Positions 35,463 to 48,356 of a stretch of DNA of 64,000 bases are shown here, one piece after another; position 1 is the first letter of the stretch, and each line of letters begins with the position of its first letter. This DNA comes from Tetranychus cinnabarinus (lineage: Eukaryota > Arthropoda > Arachnida > Trombidiformes > Tetranychidae), in assembly GCA_022266195.1 (NCBI GenBank), contig WHVY01000001.1, forward strand, positions 16,492,001 to 16,556,000, read 5' to 3'. Both the position numbers and the translations under genes were made by a program. Below the pieces are notes generated by a model, which saw only the letters and a program-made list of their open reading frames with translations, made no database searches and was not told the origin of the DNA.

Positions 35463-38400
35463 CACACAAATCAAACTTGAGATTGTAACAAGATTATTAT
35501 ATCAACGCAACTAAATCAATATAATACAATGATTTAAGATGACTGTTAAAATTGGTAAACAGTGAGTATCAGTGAATGTTACCTTCAAACTGGTTAACAT
35601 TAAACAATTAACAAAAAAACCGTGGGATTGTAGTGTTTAATTTACCTGGTATGTCTTGTATTTATCATTATATTTGAAATAATAGCCAATTGATTGTTGT
35701 TTAAACATAGTAGTTTCAGTTTATCCCTTTGCGTTCAGATTGTTCAATATGAATCCATCCAGGAAAAGTCATTAGAGATCTAAAGGTGAGAGAGAAATAA
35801 GATATCAATGATCAATGAATAGATAGGTGTAATTATGAAGCTAAATTTGAATGGATAGGCTTTACATGACGTTTATCGAGCATCAAAGCAAGGCTTTGGA
35901 TAACATCCGATTAACCTGATTTGGTGTTGCAACTGCATCTGAGAGATTTTGTTGAAAAATTTTATCATTGATGAGTAAATGGATTCCCATGTAATTTCAC
36001 CAATCATGTAATCAATGCTTAAATTTGGAATATTTGTCGATTCCTGAGGTATTCTTAGATTTCGTGGGGCTTTTTAAGCTACTCAAATTAACAGGAAATA
36101 TTTACACCGAGTTCCCATACAGCCTGGTATTACTTTGCCTGGAATCTTTGGATACTTTGAAATGAAAGCCTTTTCCTTCACTACCGAAAGGGTGAGACAA
36201 TTTAAAGAGTGATACACCTTTAGTAATACATCCGAAACAGTGTCAATAGTATGGTTAGATAGACGTTCATTGAGACAGCTGAAGTCCTAAAAAAGCTAAA
36301 CATGGAAAAGTCTGAAAATAGGTAAAATTCACTCATCATCAGTTAATCGTTACCTTTTCTCCTTCTTTCTTTTCATCATTGCTTTCCTGTTCAAAGTACC
36401 GTAATTTTTTTGATTCACAATTGATTCTAGATGGATTGTCATTTAGGATTGATTCAGTCTCTCCAATCTCACGGGTGATTTAGCGGCTCGCATGCTTATC
36501 GGTGTAACCTATAGATTAGAGAGAGAAAGAAAGATGGTTGAATTACCTATTGTTTACATGAAACCCATTAAATCTGATTGAACAGTTTAGTCGGCAGCAA
36601 AAATCAGAAGTAACAAACCTGAAAAAAATCTATATCTTTAGGTGACTTGAGGTAGATACATTTGATTAATTTAGATTGATAGTATCAGTTATAGTTGTAA
36701 AAGTATCGTCTTGAGATAGCTTAATGAGAAATGACACTGTTTTCATTAAATAATACGCAATAATTACCATAGGCAGTGGGACATTGATCCATAATTTGGT
36801 AGCTTTCCTTCCATAAATAGATAGACACCAAGTCAGCTGAAGAGTCGATAAAAGATTAAGCTTTAAGTTGTTTACCTGGAAATTAGATTTCTTATTTACT
36901 TCCTTGAATAATTATTGAATACTAGATAAAACCAATATTGACCTAAAATCCGGCACAATTCAAATGGTAAATTAATTAAATTACTTCTATATGACACAAC
37001 ATTACACTTTGAACTTGACCAATCACGGTTAGCATAAAAAGCATAAAGCCGCAAAACAAAGAGCATTTTGCATAAATGGCACTGACATTCAAATATTTGA
37101 ATAAGAGACAGTTACCGAGAATAAATTACCTTTGTTGATTGTAAGATACAAGTTTGATAAAAAACTAATTGTTTAATAAAAACAGTTGATTTTTAGTTAA
37201 TTAAATTAAAGTTTGTATCTCTGAATGGAAGTGAAGGGTAAATCAAGATTTGTATAACTGTATTTTTACCCCTTTTCAATGATCCATTTTGTTTTCTCTT
37301 ATCCTTTTCAACTTTGTTTTTGTTTTGTTGAAATCAATTTACATCACCATTGTACTGTTTAATTAATGTGCTAATTTAATTAAAACAAATTGAATTGTGT
37401 CTCTATTAAATCTATTCAAAACTAAATGTTTTGCAAATTAGGTAAGTAAAGCTTTTCTTATATGATTGACAATAACTATCATTGCATGCTTTATTGATGT
37501 GACTCACAATCAAACCGATTGCTTTTCTTGTACCAATGCTGATTGGCAATTTACCGTTGCACAATTCAATTCATCAGAATGACATTGTTGATATTGATTT
37601 CAGTTGGTTGAGACATCAAGCTAATTTTATTGGCGAATCTATGAAATCAATTAAATAACGATTCATCTATATTTTTATTGAACACATGACGGTAGCTCAT
37701 AAACCTATGGTGATAACTCATAGGAAGGATGAGCAAGAAGCTTCATTCAGTACTCTTGATTGCTAATTAAAAGGCCAATGTAAGTTAGTTATTGAGTTAA
37801 TTGGTACATAACATCTACTAACATTTCTCCCTTTTTATTGCATAGAGGTTACATTTCAAACACGAGACTGGTCGCTGGATTACTGCTTTCAATGAGCCTT
37901 GGAAAATTACAACAACTCTTTAACATCAATTGAGGATCAATCCATATGAAAGATGGCTTTATAATCATCATTAAAGGGCCAGGAAAACGGTCCAACAGGA
38001 GCATTTCAATTGAGCTTGTGCATTCCGTTCATTGAGGCTTATCGGACAATAGAAATTACACCAATTTACTGGATCCTTTGTTTTGTGCTGTAAAGTAATG
38101 CTTATAATTGGGGAAAATATCTGACAAAATATTCTCCATTTCCTGATTGTTTTTAAATTGGTAATCTTTGTTCAACAAGAATCAAGGGAAAACTATGGTG
38201 GCTTGGAGCACATTTTAGACTGAATAGGATGAGATTTTTCAACCTGACTAACGCTCTTTTATTTTAACCATTCTTCTGTGGCAAGCACGACAACTATTCA
38301 GGATCACAATTGTCTATCTTACAGGATCATTGTAACATCAACTTACAAAAAGATTTCTATTCTCAACCTCAAGTTCCTTTGATTATCCAAGTCTCTTTCT

Positions 38401-40457
38401 CTCTTCATGAAGACCTCCAAACCATTTCTCATTTGGTATTGATGGTTTATCTCCACCTAAATCAATAGACAATAAATTCCTAGACAATTTTAGGATCCAG
38501 TTGAGAATGGCTGTTAGCTGAGAAAATTGACAAGACGATTTTTCCCCAGACAGTCAAGAAAATTACGAGACGTCAAGAAACCAGAAGTGGTATGATGAAC
38601 CAAAATATAAATAGAGAGAATCAACAATCAAGGTAAGAATAAAACTGCAGAATTTTAACATTGTTTAGCTTAAACAATCTCAGACTTTCTTACAAGATAA
38701 ATGATGCAGCTGATATTAGCAGTTGCTTGAAGAAAAATGAAAACGATGTTGCTGATGATGATGCCTACTCATCTCCTTTTAACCATCTTTCCAACCTTTT
38801 TATATTTTTCTCATTTTCAAGTTAAGTCGGACCAACCTTGAGTTTTTTTCATGTTAACTGGCCATTATAAAAAAAATGATTCGAGAGCCTCAACATACTT
38901 ATCTTCTTTATCCTCTTATCGTCCCTGAAGAACTCAATGAATGGGCAAAAATGGTGAAAAAAAGATGCCCTCTACGTGCCAATTCAAGATTGAGACTGAA
39001 TTCACCTCAGGCTTAGAGATGATGGCTGACCAAGAAAAAGAAATAAAGAACTTTAAAGATCATAAGCAAGTTTGAGGCCAATAACACTGAGCTAGAGCGA
39101 CCCGTTGATGGACCACTTTTATATGAGAGACTAAATTTAAACACCCGGTAACCTCAAACCTGTTTAAATTGTTGATTTCAAGCTTTAGTCAGCCATATTG
39201 GAATAAGTTTATGGAGATGAACATGCTAAAACAGTAATCATAATAATGAAAATTTCAACAACAAAGCTAATTCAACCAGTTATTCAATGTATCATCAGTT
39301 TTACCTGAATAAGGAAACTTTTACCTTCAACTTGAAAATCTGTTCAAAGTAATCCAGTTCTGATAGCTACTCTACCTTGCCAACTCAGTGAAACTTGTTC
39401 CTTTTTTGCTTTTGGCCTGACTATTGTACTATTTTTGACATTCCGAGCCTGAACATTGATATGGCAAAAAACGTTTACTCAAATTAACGATGACAACCTT
39501 AGCAAATGCAAACCAGATCTAAAAATATATATTGGAAATAGTCACACAATGAGATGGTGAATAAATGATAATTATCAATTTAATCAGAGGTCATGAACTG
39601 CAGAATAATCAAGGTGAAAATGGATGGTTGGTTAAGAGGCAACATTTCAAGTTGATGTGATTACATAGAAAAGGACGGTTAAAGAATCAATTGAAAGTAA
39701 AAGTTAAATTGAATGGGCAACAACAAGCAAACCTATCTAATTGTAAATGTACCCAACATGATTGCCATTGGCTCTATGGAAATATAGTGATAAATTTTAA
39801 GCATTTGGAAAAGAAATGGGCAAATTTTGAAGCAACAATATTAAGCTAATTGAAAGATAATTGATAATTGAATTGAAACAAGTTTCCTTTTCTATCAGGA
39901 ATCAACAATAGACTGAAAAACCTTGCCATCAATTGAATAAGCCATGATTTTTTTACGATTTTTTAATGGCAGACAAAATGAAGATAAGATTTGCAATAAC
40001 ATCGTTTAACTGGTAAAATTTAATTGACTCACTAATCGTTGATCAATTGGCTACCAGTAAAATTTCAGGGAAAGGTAAAGAAAAGCGTGGCTAAACATTT
40101 TGAAACCTTGCGATTTCAATTATGAAAAATATTGGTTGAAAAATTGTTAATCATAAAAACAGTCTCATATAAATATTAATAAAGGAAACCAGTAATGACA
40201 ACAACAAGTAATAAAGTACAAGATTAATAGATAAAGACGGAAGTGTTATGGTAGGAATAACTTTGATAAGTGTAAATTCAATTTAGGCGCTTTTTTGACA
40301 TAAAACAGTGCTGCTTATTGTTGGTGTTAAACGATGTCTTGTTGATCCTATCCTTTCATCACTATGTAATGCTCCATTGATTATGAATCATCAAATGTCT
40401 TCTTTTTTGTCGTTTCTTCAACCAAATGGAAAAGGTTCACTGTTTGAGTTTATCTCG

Positions 40458-40481
40458 TCATCATCATCATCATCATCATCA
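40458..40481. repeat. TCA trinucleotide repeat
   Basis: Eight consecutive TCA units, with imperfect units on both sides. Confidence 0.9.
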
Positions 40482-42400
40482 GTATCACTATCATCGTTTT
40501 TCATCGTCTTCTTCTTACATTCTGTTTCTTGAATCTTCAAGAAGATACGAGGTAAGGGCAAATGGTAATAATGGTGATTATGATGGTAAAGAAATGCTGC
40601 AATATAATCATTGTTCAACGATCCGTATTGATGTTAGAGGATGGAAATTAAAGTGTTTAAATCAAACCTTAACCTTTTTCTCAGCTAATTCATCCCTACG
40701 TTCATTTTTCCTCCTGTTTTGTTTTGCTAATCTGTATCCTTCACATTATTCAGGCACAATTTTCTTACCCTGAATCTCTTTTTCTCTCGTTTTTTTTTAT
40801 CATATCTTTCTAGGTTTAAATTATACGTAAAAATTAACATAAACACACTTAAAGAGGTTTCAAGAGATGATCGCTATTTGATATTTGAGGCAATCTAACG
40901 GGAATAAATTGGTTGTCTCAGTTGATTATAATTTGAAAATGCAATGGATAATAACTGACTTTTGGTAACCTGATACTTGTATTAAAAACCATCCTTTGGT
41001 TAAATACAATGTAATGGCTAATGACATGGCCCAGGAAAATGATTAAAAGTACCAAAGGGCATTTGAAACAAGCTGTTTTTGCGTAACTTCATGCGTAATT
41101 GGAAATACATTTCCCAACCTATGCATTGAACAGACGAAAGGAAGAGACACCGAATATCATTCTCATTTAGTTATCTAATAATGTAACTATTTTGGATCCA
41201 TCTAACAGGATTGCTGCATTTAACTTTCTCTTTTCATTCACTGGCTATATGACCGAAACTGTCAGAAGTCATCAACAACCATCAAGCTCAAATCAAAAAG
41301 CGTGGCAAGCCAACAAGAAACGTTGCTGTGCAACATGAACAGTAAAAAGAATCAGTCGGAACCTTCAAAATGATGATCACCATTAACAGTATCAACATTA
41401 AACTCACCATCATTACAATTATCCCATAAAAATGCCTTCAATTTCATTTCAACCAGTTTTTGTTACAATTTGGTAATAAAAGGTGTGAAAATTTTCATTA
41501 CGAGGCAGTTACAATCAATAGAGTACAGTATTTCAGTCCACAGGTAAACAAGATTTCAAAATGAGCGTAAAAATGATTTTTCATCTAATTTTTTCTTCTT
41601 TTTTTTGATGTCATTTAATTCAGGTCAATCACATTTAGAGAAGCTTGTTGATATTTTTTTTTCTTGAGAAATGAAAAGAGCTAAAGGAGAAAAGTTGTTC
41701 ACCAGTTGAATCTGTTATTCAATGTCATCATTGTTTTGCCTCAAATCCCATGAGAACTTTTACTTTCCAACTTTCCAGAATTGGTGAACTATCGTATTGC
41801 ATCCATCAGATGAGCATATGTTGATGGTGAATCAAGATGAACCCTGTCATTTGAATTACATTTTAATATCGAGTCAAACATTGGTAAATTAATAGACAAG
41901 GGGAATCTAATTCATCTTCTTCTTGATTAGTTATACCATTAGAAGTGATCAAGACTCAACTACTTAGCAAACACGGAAGCTGTTGAATGTTGGTAAATTC
42001 ATGGTGATGAATCCATCTTGTATGTATTGCTTAATTGAACATGATAAACACAATAATAATGTAAAGATCATGTTAATAGTACATTAATAAGTCGGTAATA
42101 ATTCAAGACGAGCTGAAGAAAAAAAGCTTAAATTTTCTTCAGAAAAAAAGAGATGAGGGGAAGGTTATCAAGAATGTGTTCAGTCTGGTTTGTCAAGTTG
42201 TCAGATAATGTTCCCTGTAATAATAATATCAACAAGGAAACCTGACCCTGCCAATCAACTTTTTATGTATATCAATATCGCGATATTTGAGTTATCAAGC
42301 ATACAAGGCTGATGAATGGTCATAAATAACGATACTTGTGTCTTCTTTTTGCTCTTTTTTCAGCTTTGAATAATAATTTTCTGTCTCTCTCTCTTTTCAG

Positions 42401-42519
42401 ATCTTGAAACCACCCTGGAAAATGAACGTGTTAACTCAAGGAATATCATCAGAGAAAGTAAATTAAGAGAAGAGAGGCAAAAAAACGCTAAAAGAAAATC
42501 AAGTTACAAGTTCGCTTAG
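42401..42519 (+). CDS. Candidate terminal exon of unknown gene
   Basis: A very strong acceptor (CTGTCTCTCTCTCTTTTCAG) ends at 42400. In phase 1 the following 38 codons form a charged helical sequence (LETTLENERVNSRNIIRESK, then a basic segment ending KSSYKFA) and a TAG stop. Composition and the acceptor both argue for coding. The upstream exon is not known. I do not recognise the sequence. Confidence 0.35.
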
Positions 42520-45500
42520 AAAGTTTCAATTAGTGCAAATGTTGGACCATGAGAAAGACTCAATGATGGACAATTTAGGTAGAGATGGGAAAAACAAGCA
42601 AGCAAATTGTAATGCATTGGTCGACGTTAAAAGGTTGCAACGTGGTCAAGGGTGGTGTTTGTTTAACATGAAAGCTCAAGCAAAGAAAAAAGAAGAAGAG
42701 AAAAGAAAGAAAGAAAAGAATAAGAAAAGCAAAATGAAGTTAACCCATCAGGGTTAGAAAGCAAAGAATCATGGCGACTAATGATTGCGTTGATGGTGAA
42801 GATGGCGATACGATGAGTAAACAAGTATTATATAAAGATGATAGTGAGGGAGGTTGGGTTGTAAAGGGAATGATGATAAACTGGTTTTCCTCTACCTTAC
42901 AAGCTGACACAAGGAACCAGTTAATGGGCTATGGTTATACTGGGTATTCAAGTTAACCATTTTTATTTATCTTTATCAAAACCAACCCTGTTTTGATTTC
43001 CTTTGCTGAACAGATTACATTTAAAAATCATAATCTTTCATCTCTCCTGATGATGGATTCAGCAGAAAAGTTACTATCTATTCAGAGGAGAGATGAAATG
43101 AAAAAATGTTTCAACAAAAAGCGCTTGTATTGTAATCATTTGTTATTTTCATAAATTATTCTGGTTTTTTTTTGTACACTTTCATTGTATAAAGATGTAC
43201 ATTTATATTACTTGAATGGGAAAAGGTCAATGAAAAGGTTAACCATAGATTAACATTATCTACTTCAATATCAGCTATCACTTTCAGATTCAATGGGAAG
43301 CTTTCAGTTGATTGAGACGAACCAATTTACAAAGCTAATTTATTACATATGAAATAATATTGTTGTACAATTTATATAATGGTTGGTTGATTATTTTCAT
43401 AGGCCTTGACAAAAAAATTGAACAATTAGAAACAATTACGCTAACATCATTATCATCCTCTTATGAATCCAGTAGGAGCCATTTTTTACCAACACACACT
43501 TTTTTCTGATTACCATTTTACATTAAACTGTGACTTTGCCAAATTATTGCAATACAGTTTCAACTTTGCAAATTTCCGGTCTCAATTTGTGTTCAATTGT
43601 TGATCAATTGATCAGTAAATAATGAAACAATTTACTATGGTTTATTGTTTTGTTTTCATCAACTCAATGTAAGCTTTGCCATAACAAAAGCCTTTTTTTG
43701 GGTTCAACAAAATTGATGATATAAAGGAACGGATTGACACTTAATTGTAATGGTTGGATAGCAAAAAATGCAAGGTTAGATGTTACAGTTAATCTTGCTT
43801 ATAAACTAATTTGATCAACAATCAATTGAATAACCGAGAGATGAAAAAACAACACCTTTTTGTGGAGTTAATTTGGTAAAAATTGGACAAAAAAAAGGTA
43901 AACAAGAGTTGAGGTTGTTAAGGTTGTCACTTTCCCACTATTAACTTAAGGTTCGGAATTGACAAAAGAGATGAAACTAAATTTTAATCAGTCAACTTTC
44001 ATGAAGGTGAATTGAAGGAAATTAAACAACTGCAACTGTTGATTACGGCGACAGTTGATTGTGGTGAGTTTAAGTGATCATCAAAAAATGTCACCAGCAA
44101 ACAGGACAAACAAAAAGCGAGCCAATTGTTGACTTTAAATTGACGGTAAATCAAAACAGAGTCAAGGTTGATCCTATTTCTTAATCATAATTAACAGGAT
44201 AATAATAATGGGACAATTAAATAGATAAGCTGCTCAAATTGTCAGCTTACTTTGACTAATCTGGATGTTTAACATTAATTATTCAGGAATCCATTGCACC
44301 AACTGGATTCAGTGAAGGTTAATATGCAATTGTTACCATTAATTCAAAGCTTAAATTGTAAAAGATTGAATTGGAAATTTAATTTTCCAGATTCAATTGA
44401 CAAAACCAGAAAGTTGAGCTTTTAGGTTCAATTAGAGTTTATTGCATGTGCAAAAATTAATGTTCAAAGATGTCGACTATTATTTTTTGTCAATAATGAT
44501 TAGTTAATGACTTTGATTGTCCAATTTACAGTCATCATAATTTAATGTTGTTAGGTGATGAATGATGATAAATGCTGAAGGTTAACCCATTTTTTATTAA
44601 TTTAGTTTTTAGTTTTTCTGGTTTATCAATCTTCCTAATCGGCTTAGACTGCATGCATTAATTGTAGCTGAATGGTTAAATGTTGTATAATTGTTCAGCT
44701 CCTTAACTATCAGATGGACGAGAAGACTGATTAACCTTGAAGATGATTAGTTAGTTAATAAACCATTTGGGAATATTAACTAGCAATAATGATAGATATT
44801 ATATGTTAAGATACATTTTTCAATGAGTTTTCAATGAAATTTCATGAAAGCCTTTCAATGGTATTATTATTTGCATTGTACACTAATATTTTCAACCATT
44901 GTTATTGATTATTTTGTTGTATTTTTGTTAACCAATTGCTATTTTTGCCAGTTCCAATCAAATAAACTAATCATGTTTAGCAGTAAAAATGGAGAAACTC
45001 ACATTTCAATGAGATATAAAGATTAGCTGTAAACTTGGGTTAACCTTGGTTGGATTAGATTAATCAACATGCACACATACAATTACAATGTATTTATATG
45101 CTGGTGAATAGGCTGGTAAAACTAGATAAGAAAAGGATTGAAATAAAACTGTGGAATTAAAAGTGATTCAATTGAATTAACTTATTTAGACGTTTGAAGG
45201 CCTGCTGATTGAAAATGATTTCCGTATAATGGTTATTAATATGTCAAGAAATGATTGGTAACAGAAACAAGAAGCACAATAAAATCTGTTTAAGTGATGT
45301 TAGTTCGTTTGTCGTAATCATTGTAAATTATCAGAGCTTCTAAGTGGGTCATAACTCAATGAATCAAATGGATTAGAGTCAATTAAGATGAGGATAATGA
45401 TGATGATGATGGCGGTGATGATAAAAGTAACAATAATGGCTAGAGGGACCTGGTTAATACCATAATGTCAACTTGCTACAATGAGTAGGTTCATTCAAAT

Positions 45501-47085
45501 TGACAGAGAGATAGATGATGGTGAAATGTTGAAACTGTGTTGACGAAAAATACAACAGGCAATCAATTACAGAATTAAAAACCATTCTATCTATCTTAAT
45601 AATTAGACAAAAAAGGCGAAATAATTAAGATTAAATGGAAACTATGAGGATCCTCAATAAAAAGCCTAAAGACTTGATAATATGCAACAGGTTATATCAA
45701 AAGGCTCAACAAGTTTATGATGATTTTTTCACACTTTCCTTGAACGGCAAAATTGTCCATCCATGAGAGTAGAACAAAGGTAATTTTAAATTTTTCAGCT
45801 ACCTGTAAATTAAAATCAAATAAAACAATGGAAACTATTCACAATAAAACAAAAGATAATCAAACAAATTGAAACCAAAAAATATTTCAGATGTGATGAG
45901 TATGCTGCCATCTATTATCTGGTTTGGATACTTCATTTGAAACCATTTTTCTAACAATGAATCCTTATTTATTGGGTAAATGCAAGTTTGTTTACTTCCT
46001 TCAAGTGATAATAAATGATTTCCTGGTGAATTAGTTGAATTAAATAATGTTAAGAATCAATATTAGTTTATTCGAGAAAATTTCGCAACTCCGATCCAGA
46101 GGTTTATATTGCTTTTCACCAAGAAAATGTTTCATTTCAACGCTCAATCTATTTTTATGAGTATTTTATGGATTTGAAACTTACTTTCCGCTTCTGTTTA
46201 CATAATTTCAAGTTATTGATTATTCAATTTTAGCAAGGATTTTAACAGGTAAATGAGAAACCAATTTTGTCATAAAATTTTAAAATGTACCTTAAATGAG
46301 GAATCATTTATTAATTTCTTGTTAAACGGCGATAATTTATAGTACATAAACATGTCAATAAGGGATTGAGGAAATTAAATGTACATTTAATGTATATTAA
46401 TGCCGTAAATTTACATTTAAATGGGATTTTGAAATGAAAATTTTGCGATTATTTGTGATTCGATTGTATCAAAGTAACATAAATCTATCATACAGCCTTG
46501 TAGGTCAATTAATTTCAAGATACGCTTGTAAGTTTGATTTTTTGATTTGTGGTCTTGACAGATCTTTATGAAAATTTAATATTATAATGGTTATTAAATC
46601 ATCAAAAAAAGATCTATTATTTGGCAGTTATTTTGGTTGCTTTTTTATACAATTAGATTTGCTTTCATCAGGATTTCTTTGTACTGTGAAGGAATAATTC
46701 GTTATAACAAATTAAGACTGGTTCTTTTGGTTGTTTTATAGCAACAGGGTAAAGAACGGGATTGTCATTACTTTGCACATCGTAAATTTGATAAATTTAT
46801 ACAATTTGGAGTTCTCAATCAAGAGCATCTATAAACAAATTTCAGAGTACGACCTGTAGTCGGGCTCTTGTTGGGTAAGATCAAAATTATGTATTGCAGC
46901 TACACTTTCAATAGATGAATCAGCCATCTATCTCAGTAAAATGAGCAAAAATACAGATTGCTCATCGTTTTTTCCCCCGCTAATAATGATTGAACCACCG
47001 AATAATACAAGCACTAATTGAACTGATTAGTTGGCTAAAACCCATTTCTATCCTTGGTTCTTAGCCATATAAATATGTGCTTTCC
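42520..47085. other. Gene-poor stretch
   Basis: Short open frames at 42533-42757 (Lys/Glu-rich) and 42771-42956 lack a domain and may be 3' UTR of the candidate exon upstream. A stem with 13-base arms lies at 43036-43098. A GATGAT-rich patch is near 45400. Nothing else was identified. Confidence 0.4.
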
Positions 47086-47679
47086 TTATAACCAGCGGCT
47101 AGGGTGAAAAATCCAATCCATTTCAAAGTTGTCTTTGAAAAGGTTTTTTTCGAAGGCATCGTAGATTTGTTCCAAATCACTAGCAGGTTCATCTGAGTCC
47201 ACCATGAATCCTGGTAATCTTAGAACATGAACTTTTGGTTCAAGTTGTAATCGTAAATCGTTATCCCTCATCTGTTGGATATTTGAAGCCAAAACTGTTT
47301 CATCTCTTCGCTTGACACCAATACCTTGTTCCCCATCAAGACCATCTCTTTGACCAAGTTCATTGACGAGAGCATCTTCATAAATTGTTACATCAGAAAC
47401 TTCACTTTCAGTATTCAGACATGAAGTAAATTCAGTATCGGTGTCACTATCAATGTCACTTTTATCTTCCTCAATAGCAGTGTCCCCTTGCTCTACTGGT
47501 AGGATCGGATTTCCAGAACAAGATTTTTGGTGGCATGTTTTTTCGGATTCAGCTTGTTTTTGTGATTCCACCAAGTTAGGTTCACTTTTATTCAAAATAT
47601 CAATCACAAGTCGAAAAGAATGTATAAAATCAGGAACTGCAGCTGTAAAATGTATACCGTCAAAGGTGAAGGCATTCAT
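47086..47679 (-). CDS. Acidic protein of unknown function
   Basis: A 197-residue frame from the ATG at 47679 to the stop at 47086. The N-terminus is hydrophobic and aromatic (MNAFTFDGIHFTAAVPDFIH). The middle is strongly acidic and Ser/Thr-rich (about 65-105), and the C-terminus is more conserved-looking (LRLPGFMVDSDEP, WIFHPSRWL). There is no signal peptide or clear membrane span. A strong 3' splice site (T-run then GACGTAG) lies eight bases before the ATG, so a 5' exon, probably untranslated, lies upstream. The frame is open for two codons before the ATG, so the coding part could extend into that exon. I do not recognise the family. Confidence 0.65.
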   Translation of the reverse strand: MNAFTFDGIHFTAAVPDFIHSFRLVIDILNKSEPNLVESQKQAESEKTCHQKSCSGNPILPVEQGDTAIEEDKSDIDSDTDTEFTSCLNTESEVSDVTIYEDALVNELGQRDGLDGEQGIGVKRRDETVLASNIQQMRDNDLRLQLEPKVHVLRLPGFMVDSDEPASDLEQIYDAFEKNLFKDNFEMDWIFHPSRWL

Positions 47680-47923
47680 AGTATGTCTACGTCAATGAAA
47701 AAAAATGCAAGTAAAATGGTTAATAGATGTAGTACAGAAAACCCACAATGAAAGTCGCCACCGTCAAAATTTGTATCTTAAAACCCGATTGGATCAGCGC
47801 AAAGCGACCCGCTTTTGTGAACCAGGTTATTCAAAAGTGACTTTGAAACTTTTTTGACCATAACTTCGCTCAGAGGTTATTTTTTGCGAAAATTTTTGTT
47901 GCGCCATTGTTTATTTTATCTAA
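47680..47923 (-). promoter_or_regulatory. 5' region of the acidic-protein gene
   Basis: Holds the intron upstream of the 47679 ATG and probably its first exon. GC content is higher here than around it. A second ATG in strong context (47907-47905) opens a 26-codon frame. The stretch 47845-47910 has a transposon-like look, so its nature is open. Confidence 0.35.
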
Positions 47924-48356
47924 CGAGGGAACCGTCAGAAGTGTAAAATCGATATTTAGATTTTAATGGTCACTATCGGTACATTAGACCTTATTGAAAA
48001 CTAAAATAACGAAATTAGCTGCCACCTTTTCGATTTCGATGTTTTATGGCCTTTTTTAAAAAAAATTGTATGCTTTTCTATGGGGATCTGTATTTGTTTT
48101 AGAAATCGTATTTAATAAATGTTCTGGTTGTGCAATAAAAAGTATATGTTTTTGTTTAAAAATTTCAAAAATTAAAAAATGAACTTAAAAATCCCCATAG
48201 AAAAGTATACAAATTTTTCTAGAAAAAAGGCCATTAAATGCCAAAATCGAAAATGTGGCAGCTAATTTCGTTATTTTAGTTTTCAATAAGATCTAATGTA
48301 CCGATAGTGACCAATAAAATCTAAATATCGATTTTACACTTCTGACGGTTCCCTCG
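47924..48356. mobile_element. Long-inverted-repeat element (MITE-like), TAA flanks
   Basis: Arms of about 165 bases (47924-48087 and 48191-48356) are inverted copies with few differences, starting CGAGGGAACCGTCAGAAG. A spacer of about 100 bases separates them. TAA occurs directly outside both ends (47921-47923, 48357-48359), as for PIF/Harbinger-type three-base duplications. It has no coding frame. It lies between the GPCR 3' end and the acidic-protein gene. Confidence 0.8.

Larger units (their letters stand above)
31293..42400. other. Long gene-poor stretch
   Basis: About 11 kb with no supported gene. It holds a TCA repeat (40458-40481), a TATA/initiator-like site near 35427, an exon-like segment with a strong CCCCAG acceptor and GTAAGA donor (about 38565-38632), and a 44-codon small ORF (38941-39075 +). 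The His-rich and Ser-rich frames at 40308-40773 come from the TCA repeat. Confidence 0.4.

Noticed and set aside
36072..36202. Exon-like segment (RKYLHRVPIQPGITLPGIFG...)
   Set aside because: Acceptor lacks a pyrimidine tract, stop shortly after, nothing to join.
40308..40773. His-rich and Ser-rich frames
   Set aside because: Produced by the TCA repeat read in several frames.
42533..42956. Two frames of 61-74 codons after the candidate exon
   Set aside because: No domain, Lys/Glu low complexity in the first; more likely untranslated sequence.
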